A stretch of 64,000 nucleotides of DNA, taken from assembly GCF_013184805.1 (NCBI RefSeq), contig NZ_JAATNG010000004.1:62001-126000 (forward strand). Reading direction: 5' to 3'. Below are positions 1 through 8,594 of the stretch, piece by piece. The notes under the pieces are model-generated. The model was not told where the DNA came from, searched no databases, and worked only from the letters and a program-made list of their open reading frames with translations. This DNA comes from Pseudoruegeria sp. HB172150. GTDB lineage: Bacteria; Pseudomonadota; Alphaproteobacteria; Rhodobacterales; Rhodobacteraceae. Each line of letters starts with the position of its first letter. Positions within the stretch are counted from its first letter, which is position 1. Both the position numbers and the translations under genes were made by a program.

Positions 1-1
1 G

Positions 2-661
2 TTTCAGACGCTGGCCCGGAGTCACGGCATCGTGCTGTCGGCGCCGGTCTTCCTGGGCGCGGTGCCGGAGGGCACGACCCTGGTGGCGCGCGAAAGCGAG
101 CCGCTGAAGGAAATCCTGCGCGAAATGCTGAAATACTCCACCAACCTGACGGCGGAGGTCGCGGGGCTGACCGCTTCGGAAGCGCGCGGCGTCCATCCCG
201 AGACGCTGATGGAAAGCGCCGGGGAGATGAGCCTGTGGGCGCGGCGTGCATTGGGTGCGCGGCACGCGGCGCTGGTCGACCATTCGGGGCTTGGCGACGC
301 GTCCCGCCTGTCGGCGCGCGACATGGTGCAGGCGCTGCTGGCGGCGCGCAGGAACGGTGTGCTGCCGGGACTGATGAAGGAAATTCCGCTGCGCAACGAC
401 AACGGTGATGTGGTCGCGAACCATCCGGTGAAGGTGCGCGCCAAGACCGGAACGCTGAATTTCGTAAGCGCGCTGGCGGGGTACATATCTACCTCGAGCG
501 GGCGCGAACTGGTCTTCGCCTATTTCAGCGCGGATCTGGAACAGCGAGCCGACGCGCCGGACGAGGAGGAGATCCCGGAAGGCGCGCGCCCATGGAAGAA
601 CCGCTCGCGCAACCTGCAGCAGGCGCTGATCGAGCGCTGGGGGAACGAGTTCGCGGTGTAG
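2..661 (+). CDS. dacB: D-alanyl-D-alanine carboxypeptidase/endopeptidase (PBP4, peptidase S13), 3' part
   Basis: The reading frame is open from base 2, so the N-terminal half, including the SxxK nucleophile motif, lies outside the window. The visible 219 residues hold two of the three penicillin-binding motifs: the SxN-type triad STN near residue 45 and KTGT near residue 150. Both are arranged as in PBP4/DacB. These periplasmic enzymes trim or cleave cross-linked peptidoglycan. The tail after KTG (a long FAYFSADL strand followed by the end near ERWGNEF) is normal for the family. The gene ends at TAG and is followed by a convergent TerB-like gene. The family call is confident; the subfamily is inferred from size and motif order. 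Confidence 0.88.
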   Translation, partial: FQTLARSHGIVLSAPVFLGAVPEGTTLVARESEPLKEILREMLKYSTNLTAEVAGLTASEARGVHPETLMESAGEMSLWARRALGARHAALVDHSGLGDASRLSARDMVQALLAARRNGVLPGLMKEIPLRNDNGDVVANHPVKVRAKTGTLNFVSALAGYISTSSGRELVFAYFSADLEQRADAPDEEEIPEGARPWKNRSRNLQQALIERWGNEFAV

Positions 662-713
662 GGCCGCGATACTGCAACCGGGTCACCAACGCGGACCGGA
701 TGGCTCGGCTGCG

Positions 714-1136
714 TCAGATCTGCAGGTGACGGGCCCGGGCGCCGCGTTCAATGGCGGCGGCGTGCAGTCGGTCGATGCGCAGCTCGTAACGAATCTCGGC
801 CAGGAACTGTAGCTCGCTTTCGCCAAGCAGCCCGTCGGACGCGGCAACGTCGCAGGCCAGTGCATAGGCCGTTTCCCACAGCTTGTCGGGCAGGTTTTCC
901 CGGACGAGGCCGAACAGGGCGTCCAGCCCGTCTTCTTCGCTGAACAGGTCGAATACGGTTTCCGACACGTTCTTCAGCCGGTCCTTGTCGTATTCGGCGA
1001 AGACCGGCAGGTGGTCGAGAATCGATTCGATCGACACCAGCTCCGCTGTGCGGATGTTCTGATCCGACGCGGAGATCGCAATCATCACGGCGACGAGGCA
1101 GTCCTGGGGCGACAGGGTATGTTCGGACTCGGACAC
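714..1136 (-). CDS. TerB-like (tellurite-resistance TerB fold) protein
   Basis: This is a 140-residue acidic, all-helical protein. It carries the pattern of TerB domains: a helical repeat with AVMIAISASD near the start and ALACDVAASDGLLGESE near residue 95, each with an Asp in the turn. TerB-like domains are thought to bind metal and act in stress or membrane-associated complexes; no enzymatic role can be read here. I chose GTG at 1136 because an AAAAGG ribosome-binding site lies 8 bases upstream. The longer open frame to 1292 would run through the divergent lysK promoter and starts with an unconvincing leader. It stands alone between dacB (convergent) and lysK (divergent). Confidence 0.7.
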   Translation of the reverse strand: MSESEHTLSPQDCLVAVMIAISASDQNIRTAELVSIESILDHLPVFAEYDKDRLKNVSETVFDLFSEEDGLDALFGLVRENLPDKLWETAYALACDVAASDGLLGESELQFLAEIRYELRIDRLHAAAIERGARARHLQI

Positions 1137-1257
1137 TGGATAAGCCTTTTGCTGCAGTGCGGATGGCCGTGTAAATATTGACCTAGGCAGGGCGGGGCAA
1201 TAGGGAGTGACGTCCCGGGGACAGAGGGTTTGCCCCGACTTCAGATGAGAGAATGAC

Positions 1258-2838
1258 ATGTCCGATCTGCGCGAAGCCGCAATGACGTCCAAGGCCTGGC
1301 CCTTCGAAGAAGCGCGCCGGGTGTTGAAACGTTATGAAAAGGCGCCGCCGGAGAAGGGACATGTGCTGTTCGAGACCGGATACGGGCCGTCTGGCCTGCC
1401 GCATATCGGGACATTCGGCGAGGTCCTGCGCACCACGATGATCCGGCGCGCGTTCGAGGTGATCTCGGACATTCCGACGCGGCTGATCTGCTTTTCCGAC
1501 GATCTCGACGGGATGCGGAAGGTGCCGGGCAACGTGCCGAACCAGGACATGCTGCGCGAGCATCTGCAGAAGCCGCTGACCTCGGTGCCGGATCCGTTCG
1601 AAGAATTCCCCAGCTTCGGCGACCACAACAACGCTATGCTGCGCCGGTTCCTCGACACTTTCGGCTTCGAGTACGAGTTCTACTCGGCGACCGAGTTCTA
1701 CAGGTCCGGCCAGTTCGACGAGGTGCTGCTGCGCGCCTGCGAACGCTATGACGCCATCATGAAAGTGATGCTGAAGTCGTTGCGCGAGGAGCGGCAGCAG
1801 ACCTATTCGATCTTCCTGCCGATCCACCCGGAGACGGGGCGCGTGCTGTATGTTCCGCTGAAGAACGTGGACGCGGTGCGGGGCGAGATCACCTTTGACG
1901 ACGAGACGGGCCGCGAATGGACGCTGCCGGTCACCGGCGGTCAGGTAAAGCTGCAATGGAAGCCGGATTTCGGCGCGCGCTGGGCGGCGCTGGGCGTTGA
2001 TTTCGAGATGTACGGCAAGGATCATTCGACCAACACGCCGATCTACGACTCGATCTGCGAGATCCTGGGCCAGAAAGCGCCGGAGCACTTCACGTATGAG
2101 CTGTTCCTCGACGACAAGGGGCAGAAGATCTCCAAATCCTCGGGCAACGGCATCTCGATCGACGAGTGGCTGACCTATGCCGCGACCGAGTCGCTGGCCT
2201 ACTTCATGTATCAGAAGCCGAAGACGGCGAAGCGGCTCTATTTCGACGTGATCCCGAAGGCGGTGGACGAATACCACCAGCAGCTGCGCGCCTATGCCGA
2301 TCAGGATGCGGCCCAGAAGCTGGCGAACCCGGTCTACCACATCCACGGCCACAACGTTCCCGCCTCGACCATGATCGTGCCCTTCGCGATGCTCCTGAAC
2401 CTCGCCTCGGTCAGCCATGCCGAGGACAAAGAGACGCTGTGGGGCTTCATCATGCGTTACGCGCCCGAGGCCACGCCCGAAACGCATCCGGATCTGGACG
2501 CGGCGGCGGGGTTCGCGGTGCGCTATTACAACGACTTCGTGAAGCCGACGAAGGTGTTCCGCGAGCCCGACGCGAAGGAGCGCGCCGCGCTGGAGGACCT
2601 GAAGGCGCGGCTGGTGGCCTGGGACGGAGGGCTGGACCCGGAAGAGCTGCAGTCGATGGTCTTCGCCGTCGGCAAGGAGCACGGGTTCGAACCGCTGCGC
2701 GACTGGTTCAAGGCGCTCTACGAGGTGCTGCTGGGCGCCAGCCAGGGGCCGCGCTTCGGAGGGTTCATCGCGCTTTACGGCGTCGACGAGACCATCGCGC
2801 TGATCGGCGCCGGTCTGGAAGGCAAACTCGCCGCCTGA
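1258..2838 (+). CDS. lysK: Lysyl-tRNA synthetase, class I
   Basis: This 526-residue enzyme charges tRNA-Lys in the cytoplasm. It is the class I (Rossmann-fold) form found in archaea and many alphaproteobacteria instead of the usual class II LysS. The HIGH-type signature is HIGT near residue 50, after GPSGLP. The KMSKS loop is KISKS near residue 290, preceded by FLDDKGQ. The catalytic-domain segment with MYGKDHSTN is also typical of this family. The C-terminal third is the helical anticodon-binding region. The length matches the family (about 520-530). It is a single gene that converges on the CHAD gene, with one base between the stop codons. Confidence 0.95.
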   Translation: MSDLREAAMTSKAWPFEEARRVLKRYEKAPPEKGHVLFETGYGPSGLPHIGTFGEVLRTTMIRRAFEVISDIPTRLICFSDDLDGMRKVPGNVPNQDMLREHLQKPLTSVPDPFEEFPSFGDHNNAMLRRFLDTFGFEYEFYSATEFYRSGQFDEVLLRACERYDAIMKVMLKSLREERQQTYSIFLPIHPETGRVLYVPLKNVDAVRGEITFDDETGREWTLPVTGGQVKLQWKPDFGARWAALGVDFEMYGKDHSTNTPIYDSICEILGQKAPEHFTYELFLDDKGQKISKSSGNGISIDEWLTYAATESLAYFMYQKPKTAKRLYFDVIPKAVDEYHQQLRAYADQDAAQKLANPVYHIHGHNVPASTMIVPFAMLLNLASVSHAEDKETLWGFIMRYAPEATPETHPDLDAAAGFAVRYYNDFVKPTKVFREPDAKERAALEDLKARLVAWDGGLDPEELQSMVFAVGKEHGFEPLRDWFKALYEVLLGASQGPRFGGFIALYGVDETIALIGAGLEGKLAA

Positions 2839-2839
2839 G

Positions 2840-3724
2840 CTATTGCCGGAGCCGCCACCACGCGGCCCAGCGTTTTGACAGAGCCTTCGGCTTTTCGGCG
2901 TAAAGATGCGCGCCGAGGCCGAGGGCCTTCTTCTCCAGCATCTCCATCTGTTCGGCGGCCGGTCCGGCCAGCGCGTGGCGCGACTGGCCCGGCAGGGACG
3001 GGTCCTGCAGCAGTACCTGAAACACGGCGTAGTTGTGGTGGGTGCCAAGCAGGTCGCCCAGGTCGCCGGCGGCCTTGATGTGTGGCTTCGTCTTGCGCGG
3101 CCACGCCCTGCGCAGCAAACGGGCGTGATGGCCGTGATCCTTCACCCGCTTGCGCCATTCGTGCATGTCCTCTGCATGACCGGTCTCGCGCGCGTGTTTC
3201 ATCGCGTCGCGGCCACGGCGATAGTAATCCTCAAACCCCGCGCGCAGGACGTCGAAGCTGTCCTCCTCAAGCTCCCACCCAAGCGCACGGTCCCGGCATG
3301 CGGCGATTTCCCTGCGGAAATCGGCGAGGCGGTCGGTCAGATCCGGGTCGTGTTCCGCGCGGTGGCGACGGTCGAGCAGCGCCTCGCGCAGCGGCTCCAG
3401 AGCGTGGCGGTCCAGACCGGGGCCGATCGCGTCGGCAAGATGGTCGCAGGTATCCAGCGCCGAGGTCTTGTCGCGGAAGTCCGACAGCAGGCGCGCAGCA
3501 TCGCGGATCGCGGCGTTCTCCTCGGCATAGGCGGGGAAGCTGGGGCGCACCAGCCGGATCAGCCCGCGCAGCTGCTTGCCGCGCTTGCGCATGTCGTGCA
3601 CGCGCACGTGGATATCGCCGTCATGGTCGTCGGCATCCCTCAGCGCGCGGTCGAACTGGTCGACGGCGATCCGGCGCAGCCCGTGCTGGATGGACGACTC
3701 GGACGGTTTGAAGTGGTAGGTCAT
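2840..3724 (-). CDS. CHAD domain-containing protein
   Basis: This 294-residue protein is rich in His, Arg and Asp and has the repeated helical pattern of CHAD (conserved histidine alpha-helical) domains. Near the N-terminus comes HDMRKRGKQLRGLIRL; near residue 190 the second half-repeat reads MHEWRKRVKDHGHH. The H-x(n)-R-K-R-x-K/R signature repeated in two halves is diagnostic. CHAD proteins bind polyphosphate through the basic face and often accompany polyphosphate metabolism; no such gene is adjacent here. I took ATG at 3724 because the N-terminus then reads MTYHFKPSES, whereas the longer frame to 3961 runs into the neighbouring gene. The domain call is strong; the cellular role is unknown. 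Confidence 0.85.
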   Translation of the reverse strand: MTYHFKPSESSIQHGLRRIAVDQFDRALRDADDHDGDIHVRVHDMRKRGKQLRGLIRLVRPSFPAYAEENAAIRDAARLLSDFRDKTSALDTCDHLADAIGPGLDRHALEPLREALLDRRHRAEHDPDLTDRLADFRREIAACRDRALGWELEEDSFDVLRAGFEDYYRRGRDAMKHARETGHAEDMHEWRKRVKDHGHHARLLRRAWPRKTKPHIKAAGDLGDLLGTHHNYAVFQVLLQDPSLPGQSRHALAGPAAEQMEMLEKKALGLGAHLYAEKPKALSKRWAAWWRLRQ

Positions 3725-3824
3725 GCCGTCTTCTAACACTCCGGGAGGGGCGGGCGTTCCAACGCAAAGTGAAACCTTTCGCCGCAGGGCTACGTGTCTA
3801 TCGCAGCGGCATACGGAGGTTGGA

Positions 3825-4226
3825 ATGACACGGATACTGCTGGCGATGGTTCTGGCGTTTGGGCTGGCGGGGCCGGTGATGGCGCAGTCGGACGAAATAC
3901 AGGGGGTGATCGGCGCGCAGCTTGAGGCGTTCCTGGCGGATGATTTCGCGACCGCCTTCACCTATGCCTCGCCGACGATCCGGCAGATCTTTCGCACGCC
4001 CGAGAATTTCGGGTCGATGGTGCGGCAGGGATATCCGATGGTCTGGCGGCCGGCGGAGGTAGATTACCTCGGCCTGGAGGAACGCGACGGGCGCGTGCTG
4101 CAGCGGGTCGAGATCGCCGACGGAAACGGCACGCTGCACGTGCTGGAATACGAAATGGTCGAGACGGCGGAGGGCTGGCAGATCAACGGGGTGCGGATCC
4201 TGCCGGCGCCGGAGATCGGGGTCTAG
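3825..4226 (+). CDS. DUF4864-type secreted protein
   Basis: This 133-residue protein has a clear signal peptide: a hydrophobic stretch of about 15 residues ending in VMAQ. The mature domain resembles the NTF2/SnoaL-like DUF4864 family of alphaproteobacteria: a helix with QLEAFLADDFATAF, then ASPTIRQIF, then strands ending with GWQINGVRI. No catalytic residues stand out. ATG at 3825 follows a good ribosome-binding site (GGAGG, 6 bases upstream). It is a single gene, divergent from the CHAD gene. The function is unknown; probably a small periplasmic protein. Confidence 0.75.
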   Translation: MTRILLAMVLAFGLAGPVMAQSDEIQGVIGAQLEAFLADDFATAFTYASPTIRQIFRTPENFGSMVRQGYPMVWRPAEVDYLGLEERDGRVLQRVEIADGNGTLHVLEYEMVETAEGWQINGVRILPAPEIGV

Positions 4227-4388
4227 GGAATGCCCATACCAGCCGATACCCTGCCGCGCGGCAGGCTCGGGACGTTCGCGGCGAAACTTGCGTCGGGTAT
4301 CCGGTAAGACGCGGTGGGCTGCCCGTTGTGCCGAAAGATGGCGCCACGGACAGCCGGCTGATAGAGATACGCCGATCGGGTCGGATGC

Positions 4389-4937
4389 TTACTTTTTGCC
4401 GCAATCAGACAATGCGGCGTGGTGCGTGTTTCCGCCCAAGTTGTGAGCTCCTTTGTACCAAACAGCGACACCCGCGTTTTCTATTCCGCTATAACCGCTA
4501 GAGTCTGGGTTCCGCTGGTAGTGTTTTCCCCAAGATGTTTCGGATTGCAATCGGCATCCTTCCTTCCAGGGAATTTCCCACACCGCCGCAGTACTTACAT
4601 CGTTAACGCTGGCATTTGCAGAAAGGTCCGTGTTATTATGTTTCTTTATGGTCAAGTCATCACAGAAAAGTATAAGTTGGACCTTTTCGATGGGGGAATC
4701 ATAATCGGTGTTCACGAGCCAAAAATCTACAATTTCGTAACCCGTTTTGTCGTCCAGAGCGTCGCTGACGCTTGTATCTCTGTATTCTATGTAGCCGTCG
4801 ACGTCGTCGTCGCCGTCGTTGCATTTAAAATCCTTGCCATGCCAATCGTCAGCCAAAGCCGGCGCAACGGCGGTGGCGATTGCCGGAATCGCCAGAGCGG
4901 CGATCCGGAGTGCTTTCCTCGGGTCGATCATTGTCAT
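4389..4937 (-). CDS. Secreted orphan protein with four cysteines, AT-richer than its neighbours
   Basis: I do not recognise this 182-residue protein. It has a signal peptide (hydrophobic residues about 10-28, cleavage near PALAD). The mature part is acidic at its start (GDDDVDGY) and contains four Cys (in KCND, FCDD, GCRL and DCGK), enough for two disulfides after export. Trp, Asn and Tyr are frequent. Base composition from about 4400 to 4800 is visibly lower in GC than flanking genes, and codons such as AAT, AAA and TAT are common, which suggests recent acquisition. It stands alone, with about 160 bases before it and about 300 after it holding no clear gene. Confidence 0.6.
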   Translation of the reverse strand: MTMIDPRKALRIAALAIPAIATAVAPALADDWHGKDFKCNDGDDDVDGYIEYRDTSVSDALDDKTGYEIVDFWLVNTDYDSPIEKVQLILFCDDLTIKKHNNTDLSANASVNDVSTAAVWEIPWKEGCRLQSETSWGKHYQRNPDSSGYSGIENAGVAVWYKGAHNLGGNTHHAALSDCGKK

Positions 4938-5232
4938 TCTCCTTTACGCGGGTAGGGGCGCAGGCATCTGCCACGACACTCTCCTATCGCTGCCCGGCAG
5001 CCAAAGCTGGGAGGTCTCCGGTAGAAAGTCTGGATTTTCGTGGAGTTCCCGGTTCAGTCATTCGCAACCGTCGGTTGGGGAAATTCCGGTAATCGTTCTC
5101 TACCGCCACGGGCGGCATAAGGCAGTCGGATTGGGAAATGGTCGTGACGAGTTGGGGGAAACCTGGATCGTAAGTGTCCTTTCCGCACATAGCACGCCTG
5201 GCACATTGGCGGTCGGACAGGCGTCAGGTTTC
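4938..5232. other. Intergenic stretch with no supportable gene
   Basis: About 295 bases lie between the secreted orphan and the PPOX-fold gene. A 68-codon minus-strand frame exists (4984-5190) but lacks a convincing ribosome-binding site and any recognisable pattern, so I did not call it. I see no strong hairpin, tRNA or repeat here. It may be degraded sequence linked to the AT-richer gene next to it. Confidence 0.4.
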
Positions 5233-5739
5233 TTACGAAACGCCGTCGCGAGGGCCGAGATCCCCGGGCGTCAGCCGGTATGCCTTGCCGAAGCCGCCGT
5301 TGAGCAGGGCGGCAACCGGGCGCAGGCGAACGAGGACGAAATCGCCGAAATCAATGTAGAGCGTCGCCTTGGGCTGCTGCTGCAGGTAGAGCGCGCGCAG
5401 GGCGTCGTGATCGGCGCCGGGGCGCGGCACGAATTGGGCGGCACATTGCAGGGTCAGGCGCGGATGAGTCAGGGGATCGCCCTTGTCGCCCGGTTCGCCC
5501 ACCATCAGCGAACAGGCGGTGTTCGCCTGCAGGGCGGTGGTGTGCTGGGACAGTGACGAGATCAGCGTCATCGGATCCCCGGTTTCATCGCGGGCGATGG
5601 CGACGCGGGTCACCATCGGGGCACCGGTAGCCGGGTCGATCACCCCGAGCGCGCCAAAGCTGGCCCCGTCGATCAGGTCACGGCCAAGGCGGCGGGCCTC
5701 GTCGTCGGTGGGGCGGATCGGGTTGATCTTGTCGTTCAT
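5233..5739 (-). CDS. PPOX/HugZ-like FMN-binding split-barrel protein
   Basis: This 168-residue protein has the order of the pyridoxamine 5'-phosphate oxidase-like split barrel. FGALGVIDPATGAPMVTRVAI forms the first strands, LISSLSQHTTALQAN the cofactor-contacting loop with the S-x-L-x-x-H-T signature, and the C-terminal FGDFVLVRLRPVAALLNGGFGKAY is typical of HugZ-type heme/flavin proteins. Members bind FMN or heme and act in oxidative stress or heme use. It lacks the extra C-terminal domain of full-length HugZ. The gene diverges from the universal stress gene, with a candidate FNR-type site between them. The fold call is good; the ligand is uncertain. Confidence 0.75.
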   Translation of the reverse strand: MNDKINPIRPTDDEARRLGRDLIDGASFGALGVIDPATGAPMVTRVAIARDETGDPMTLISSLSQHTTALQANTACSLMVGEPGDKGDPLTHPRLTLQCAAQFVPRPGADHDALRALYLQQQPKATLYIDFGDFVLVRLRPVAALLNGGFGKAYRLTPGDLGPRDGVS

Positions 5740-5791
5740 GGATCGAAGTAAGCGCGGCAGCAGGGGGCGTGCAACAGGTTGACGATTTTAC

Positions 5792-5805
5792 GTGACCTGA
5801 ATCAA
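5792..5805 (+). promoter_or_regulatory. Candidate FNR/FnrL-type site upstream of the universal stress gene
   Basis: The sequence GTGAC-CTGA-ATCAA matches the consensus TTGAY-N4-RTCAA at nine of ten fixed positions. It lies about 57 bases upstream of the stress-protein start codon, a plausible place for activation under low oxygen. Universal stress genes are frequent FnrL targets in Rhodobacter relatives, so the placement makes sense, but binding is inferred. Confidence 0.45.
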
Positions 5806-5862
5806 GGTGTGTAACCCGCTAACCGCATAGACTGTCTGCGGGAAGGGAGATCGGAGGACCTG

Positions 5863-6270
5863 ATGTACAAGCACATACTCATCCCTGTCGCACTGGATCA
5901 CGAGCACACGCCGGAAGAAGCCGTAGGCGTTGCCAAGAGCCTGCTGAGCGAGGGCGGAAAGATCACCGCCCTGCACGTGATGGAACCCTTGCCGGGCTAT
6001 GCGGCGCAATACCTGCCGGCCGAAAGTCACGACACCCGCGTCGCCAATCAGCGCAAGCGGATGCAGGAGGCGTTCGGCGAGGGAACCGAGGTAGAGATGG
6101 CGGTGCTGTCCGGGCAGCCCGGGCGGTCCATCGTGGAATATGCGGCCGAAAAGGGCGTGGACCTGATCGTCATCGCCTCGCACCGTCCGGGTCTGCAGGA
6201 TTATTTCCTGGGCTCGACCGCGGGCCGCGTGGTGCGCCATGCGCAATGCTGCGTTCATGTGCTAAGGTAG
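5863..6270 (+). CDS. Universal stress protein, UspA family
   Basis: A 135-residue single-domain Usp. It starts MYKHILIPVALD, continues with ALHVMEP and VLSGQPGRSIVEYA, and ends VDLIVIASHRPGLQDYFLGSTAGRVVRHAQCCVHVLR-like. The glycine/serine run GSTAGRVVRHA resembles the ATP-binding G-x2-G-x9-(S/T) motif, although the usual final Ser/Thr pair is replaced by Cys-Cys. The ATG follows a GGAGG site. These cytoplasmic proteins help survival under starvation, low oxygen or membrane stress. The candidate FNR-type box upstream suggests oxygen control. The loss of the terminal Ser/Thr leaves nucleotide binding uncertain. Confidence 0.88.
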   Translation: MYKHILIPVALDHEHTPEEAVGVAKSLLSEGGKITALHVMEPLPGYAAQYLPAESHDTRVANQRKRMQEAFGEGTEVEMAVLSGQPGRSIVEYAAEKGVDLIVIASHRPGLQDYFLGSTAGRVVRHAQCCVHVLR

Positions 6271-6325
6271 CCCCGACCAGCCAGCCGGTTCCGACCGGCG
6301 CAGCCAGACAGGGAGGCCAGGCGCG

Positions 6326-6649
6326 ATGGTGACGATTGCGAAAGGGCAGGATCTTCAGACGGTTCTGACGACATTCGACGTGCATCCGGGAACCTGCCAG
6401 GACCTGCTCGACGCACTGACAGAGGCATATGAGAGCTTCATCTCTAAACAGCCCGGCTTTATCTCGGCCGGGCTGCACGTGAACGACGCACAGACCCGGA
6501 TCGCGAATTACAGCCAGTGGGAACGGCGCGAGGATTTCAAGGCGATGCTGCGCAGCGAAGAAATGCGCGAGCGGAACCGGGTCTTCGGCGAGATGGCCAA
6601 AAGCTTCGAACCGGTGATGTACGAGGTCGCGGCGAGTTTCGGCACCTAG
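6326..6649 (+). CDS. ABM-fold (antibiotic biosynthesis monooxygenase-like) protein
   Basis: A 107-residue ferredoxin-like fold protein. The pattern of a first strand (VLTTFDVHPG), a long helix, PGFISAGLHVNDAQTRIANYSQWE, then EDFKAML is the standard ABM signature (F-I-S-x-x-L-H and Y-x-x-W). Members act as small dimeric monooxygenases or heme/quinone-handling proteins; no substrate can be read here. The start follows a GGGAGG site. Its stop codon overlaps the end of the convergent gene at 6646 by a few bases. It could be co-transcribed with the Usp gene 55 bases upstream. Confidence 0.8.
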   Translation: MVTIAKGQDLQTVLTTFDVHPGTCQDLLDALTEAYESFISKQPGFISAGLHVNDAQTRIANYSQWERREDFKAMLRSEEMRERNRVFGEMAKSFEPVMYEVAASFGT

Positions 6650-7329
6650 AACTCCAGCCACGTGCCGAGTTTCATTCCGACATCGCGCTCGCCGGAAATA
6701 CCGATCTGCACGCCGACTTCCACGTGCCGGCCAGGCGCGAGTTCCACCACCAGCGACGGAACGGCGCGCAGGTAGGGGTCGCTGTCGGGGTATTTTCCGG
6801 CCTGCAGCTGCAGCAGAAGCTTGCGCCCCTCCTGCGCGGTGATGCCAAAGGTCACGTCGGCCTTGGTGACGATATCCTGCGAGGAAACGCGGTAATAGGC
6901 GTAGAGATCGGCGGCGATCCAGCCCGGGCCGAGCGGCGTCTCCATCCCCCGCCCGAAGGAGGCGCCGAGATAGGCGATGGGCTCGCTGACATCGCCGTAG
7001 CGGGTGCTGCCGGCGCCGGCGTGGAACGCGTAGCGGTTCCGCGCGTCCTGCGGGCCGATGGCGTAGCTGCCGAAGAGCACCGCCTTGTAATCGCCGCTGT
7101 CGCCATAGCCGGCGTCGAGGCCGAAGGTCAGTCGCGGCGTCCAGCCGCGTTCGACCAGCAACGTCAGGTACCCGGCCGGGTCGAATTCCGGCGTGCGCAA
7201 TGTCTGCGGATCGCCGGTGCCAGCGTAACTGAGTGCTACGAAGGTATTCCCCTCGCCACGCGGCCACGTGCCAGCCGCCGCCTGCCCGGCGGTAAGGCAC
7301 AGAACCAGGAACAGCCTGACGATACCCAT
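6646..7329 (-). CDS. Secreted or outer-membrane beta-barrel-like protein, function unknown
   Basis: A 227-residue protein with a signal peptide (cleavage near QAAAG) and many alternating hydrophobic/polar strands (NTFVALSYAG, LTFGLDAGYG, YKAVLFGSYA, IAADLYAYYR, ending GMKLGTWLEF). The final aromatic Phe and the Gly/Tyr-rich strands look like a small outer-membrane beta barrel. I do not recognise the family. The ATG at 7329 sits 6 bases after a perfect AAGGAGG, so the long upstream extension of the frame is excluded. It is monocistronic, divergent from the hemerythrin gene. Confidence 0.6.
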   Translation of the reverse strand: MGIVRLFLVLCLTAGQAAAGTWPRGEGNTFVALSYAGTGDPQTLRTPEFDPAGYLTLLVERGWTPRLTFGLDAGYGDSGDYKAVLFGSYAIGPQDARNRYAFHAGAGSTRYGDVSEPIAYLGASFGRGMETPLGPGWIAADLYAYYRVSSQDIVTKADVTFGITAQEGRKLLLQLQAGKYPDSDPYLRAVPSLVVELAPGRHVEVGVQIGISGERDVGMKLGTWLEF

Positions 7330-7454
7330 CGCACCTCCTTGGTTAATTCTGCCGAAACCGTGGTTAAGGAACCGTGAATGCCATCGCCGGGTCTTGGCGC
7401 TCCGGTAACCGGGTATTAGGTCAGGGGCTGGGGCAAACTGGCAGGACCACCGGA

Positions 7455-8018
7455 ATGGACAGCTACGACCTGATGCAGCGCGACGGGCTGCCGGAGGCTT
7501 TGCGCGTCCTGCGCGACGCCTATCCGCGCGAGGTCTGGGAAGGGCACGAGAACTTCGGCCAGCTTGTCCGGTTCTGGATGGAGCGGCACATGATGTTCCG
7601 CGAGCTGATCGGCAAGATGGGCGAGGAAGCCGAGGCGTTCCTCGACCGGAAGATGCCGGTGGAGACCTATGCCCCCCACCTGTCGCGCTATGGCGGGTTC
7701 TTCCTGCAGCAGCTGCACGGTCATCACCAGATCGAGGACATGCACTACTTCCCACAGCTCGTCGGGCTGGACAGCCGCATCGACGGCGGGTTCGAGATGC
7801 TGGAGGCCGACCACCAGCCGATCGACGGCCTCCTGCGGCGCTTCGCCGAGGGCGCGAACGGCGTCTTGGGCAAGGCGGAGGATGAAGCAGCGGCCTATGA
7901 GGCGGCCGGGGCCTTCCGGGAGGAACTGAACTCGATGGGCCAGCTGCTGGAGCGGCACCTGACCGACGAGGAAGACCTCGTCGTGCCGGTAATCCTCAAG
8001 TCGGGTTTCGACGGGTAG
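7455..8018 (+). CDS. Hemerythrin HHE domain protein
   Basis: A 187-residue all-helical protein with the His/Glu ligand spacing of hemerythrin-type di-iron domains. It has HGHHQIEDMHYFP near residue 95, EADHQPID near residue 125 and ERHLTDEEDLVVP near the end. Bacterial HHE proteins bind oxygen or NO, or protect iron-sulfur repair systems; no repair gene is adjacent. I placed the start at 7455 because the upstream 27 codons look non-coding and the conserved region begins shortly after. The ribosome-binding site is weak. It is followed 107 bases later by a CBS protein. Confidence 0.8.
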   Translation: MDSYDLMQRDGLPEALRVLRDAYPREVWEGHENFGQLVRFWMERHMMFRELIGKMGEEAEAFLDRKMPVETYAPHLSRYGGFFLQQLHGHHQIEDMHYFPQLVGLDSRIDGGFEMLEADHQPIDGLLRRFAEGANGVLGKAEDEAAAYEAAGAFREELNSMGQLLERHLTDEEDLVVPVILKSGFDG

Positions 8019-8125
8019 GTCATAGGCGCGCGCCCCGCCCTGTGGTACGATGGGGCATTGGATGGGCCCGCCGATAGCGGTTCGGCGCGTCTGGACGGGC
8101 AGTTCCAGACGGGAGGGTCTTACTC

Positions 8126-8569
8126 ATGCACATCAAAGAAATACTCCATCGCAAGGGCCACGAGATCACCAGTGTCGGGCCGGATGAGCCGCTCGAACAT
8201 TGCGCGGCGCACATGAAGCTGAAGCGCATCGGCGCGCTGGTGGTCTGCGGGCCCGACAAGCGGCTGAAGGGCGTGATTTCCGAACGGAACATCGTGAATG
8301 CGCTGGTGGATTACGGCCCGCGCGCGCTGCAGATGAAGGCGATGCAGGCGATGGATACTGATCCGGTCACCTGCAAGCCCGGCGACACCGTCGCGGCGGT
8401 GGCACGGCGGATGACCTCGGCGCGGGTGCGGCACGTGCCGGTCTGCGAGGGCAACGACCTCGTCGGCCTGATCTCCATAGGCGATATCGTCAAGGAGCGG
8501 CTGGAAGAGGTGGAGCTGGAACGCGACACGCTCCGCGACCTCGCGGGTGCGCATCTGTCGGCGGTCTGA
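8126..8569 (+). CDS. CBS domain-pair protein
   Basis: A 147-residue protein made of two CBS motifs (about residues 8-62 and 72-128). The end of each motif is recognisable: LKGVISERNIVNAL and LVGLISIGDIVKERLEE. Stand-alone CBS pairs bind adenine nucleotides or NAD and act as energy or redox sensors. It starts 7 bases after GGGAGGG. It lies downstream of the hemerythrin gene, in the same direction; the two could form a unit. No partner enzyme is fused. Confidence 0.88.
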   Translation: MHIKEILHRKGHEITSVGPDEPLEHCAAHMKLKRIGALVVCGPDKRLKGVISERNIVNALVDYGPRALQMKAMQAMDTDPVTCKPGDTVAAVARRMTSARVRHVPVCEGNDLVGLISIGDIVKERLEEVELERDTLRDLAGAHLSAV

Positions 8570-8594
8570 TCACCGCTTTGGCGACCTGAACGCT

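Noticed and set aside
4419-4955. 178-codon plus-strand frame
   Set aside because: It is opposite the secreted orphan, which has a signal peptide and a better start.
4984-5190. 68-codon minus-strand frame
   Set aside because: No ribosome-binding site, no recognisable pattern and an untypical composition; not called as a gene.
7344-7367. GGTTAA repeated twice near the hemerythrin gene as a CtrA site
   Set aside because: The spacing is far longer than the seven bases of the CtrA consensus.
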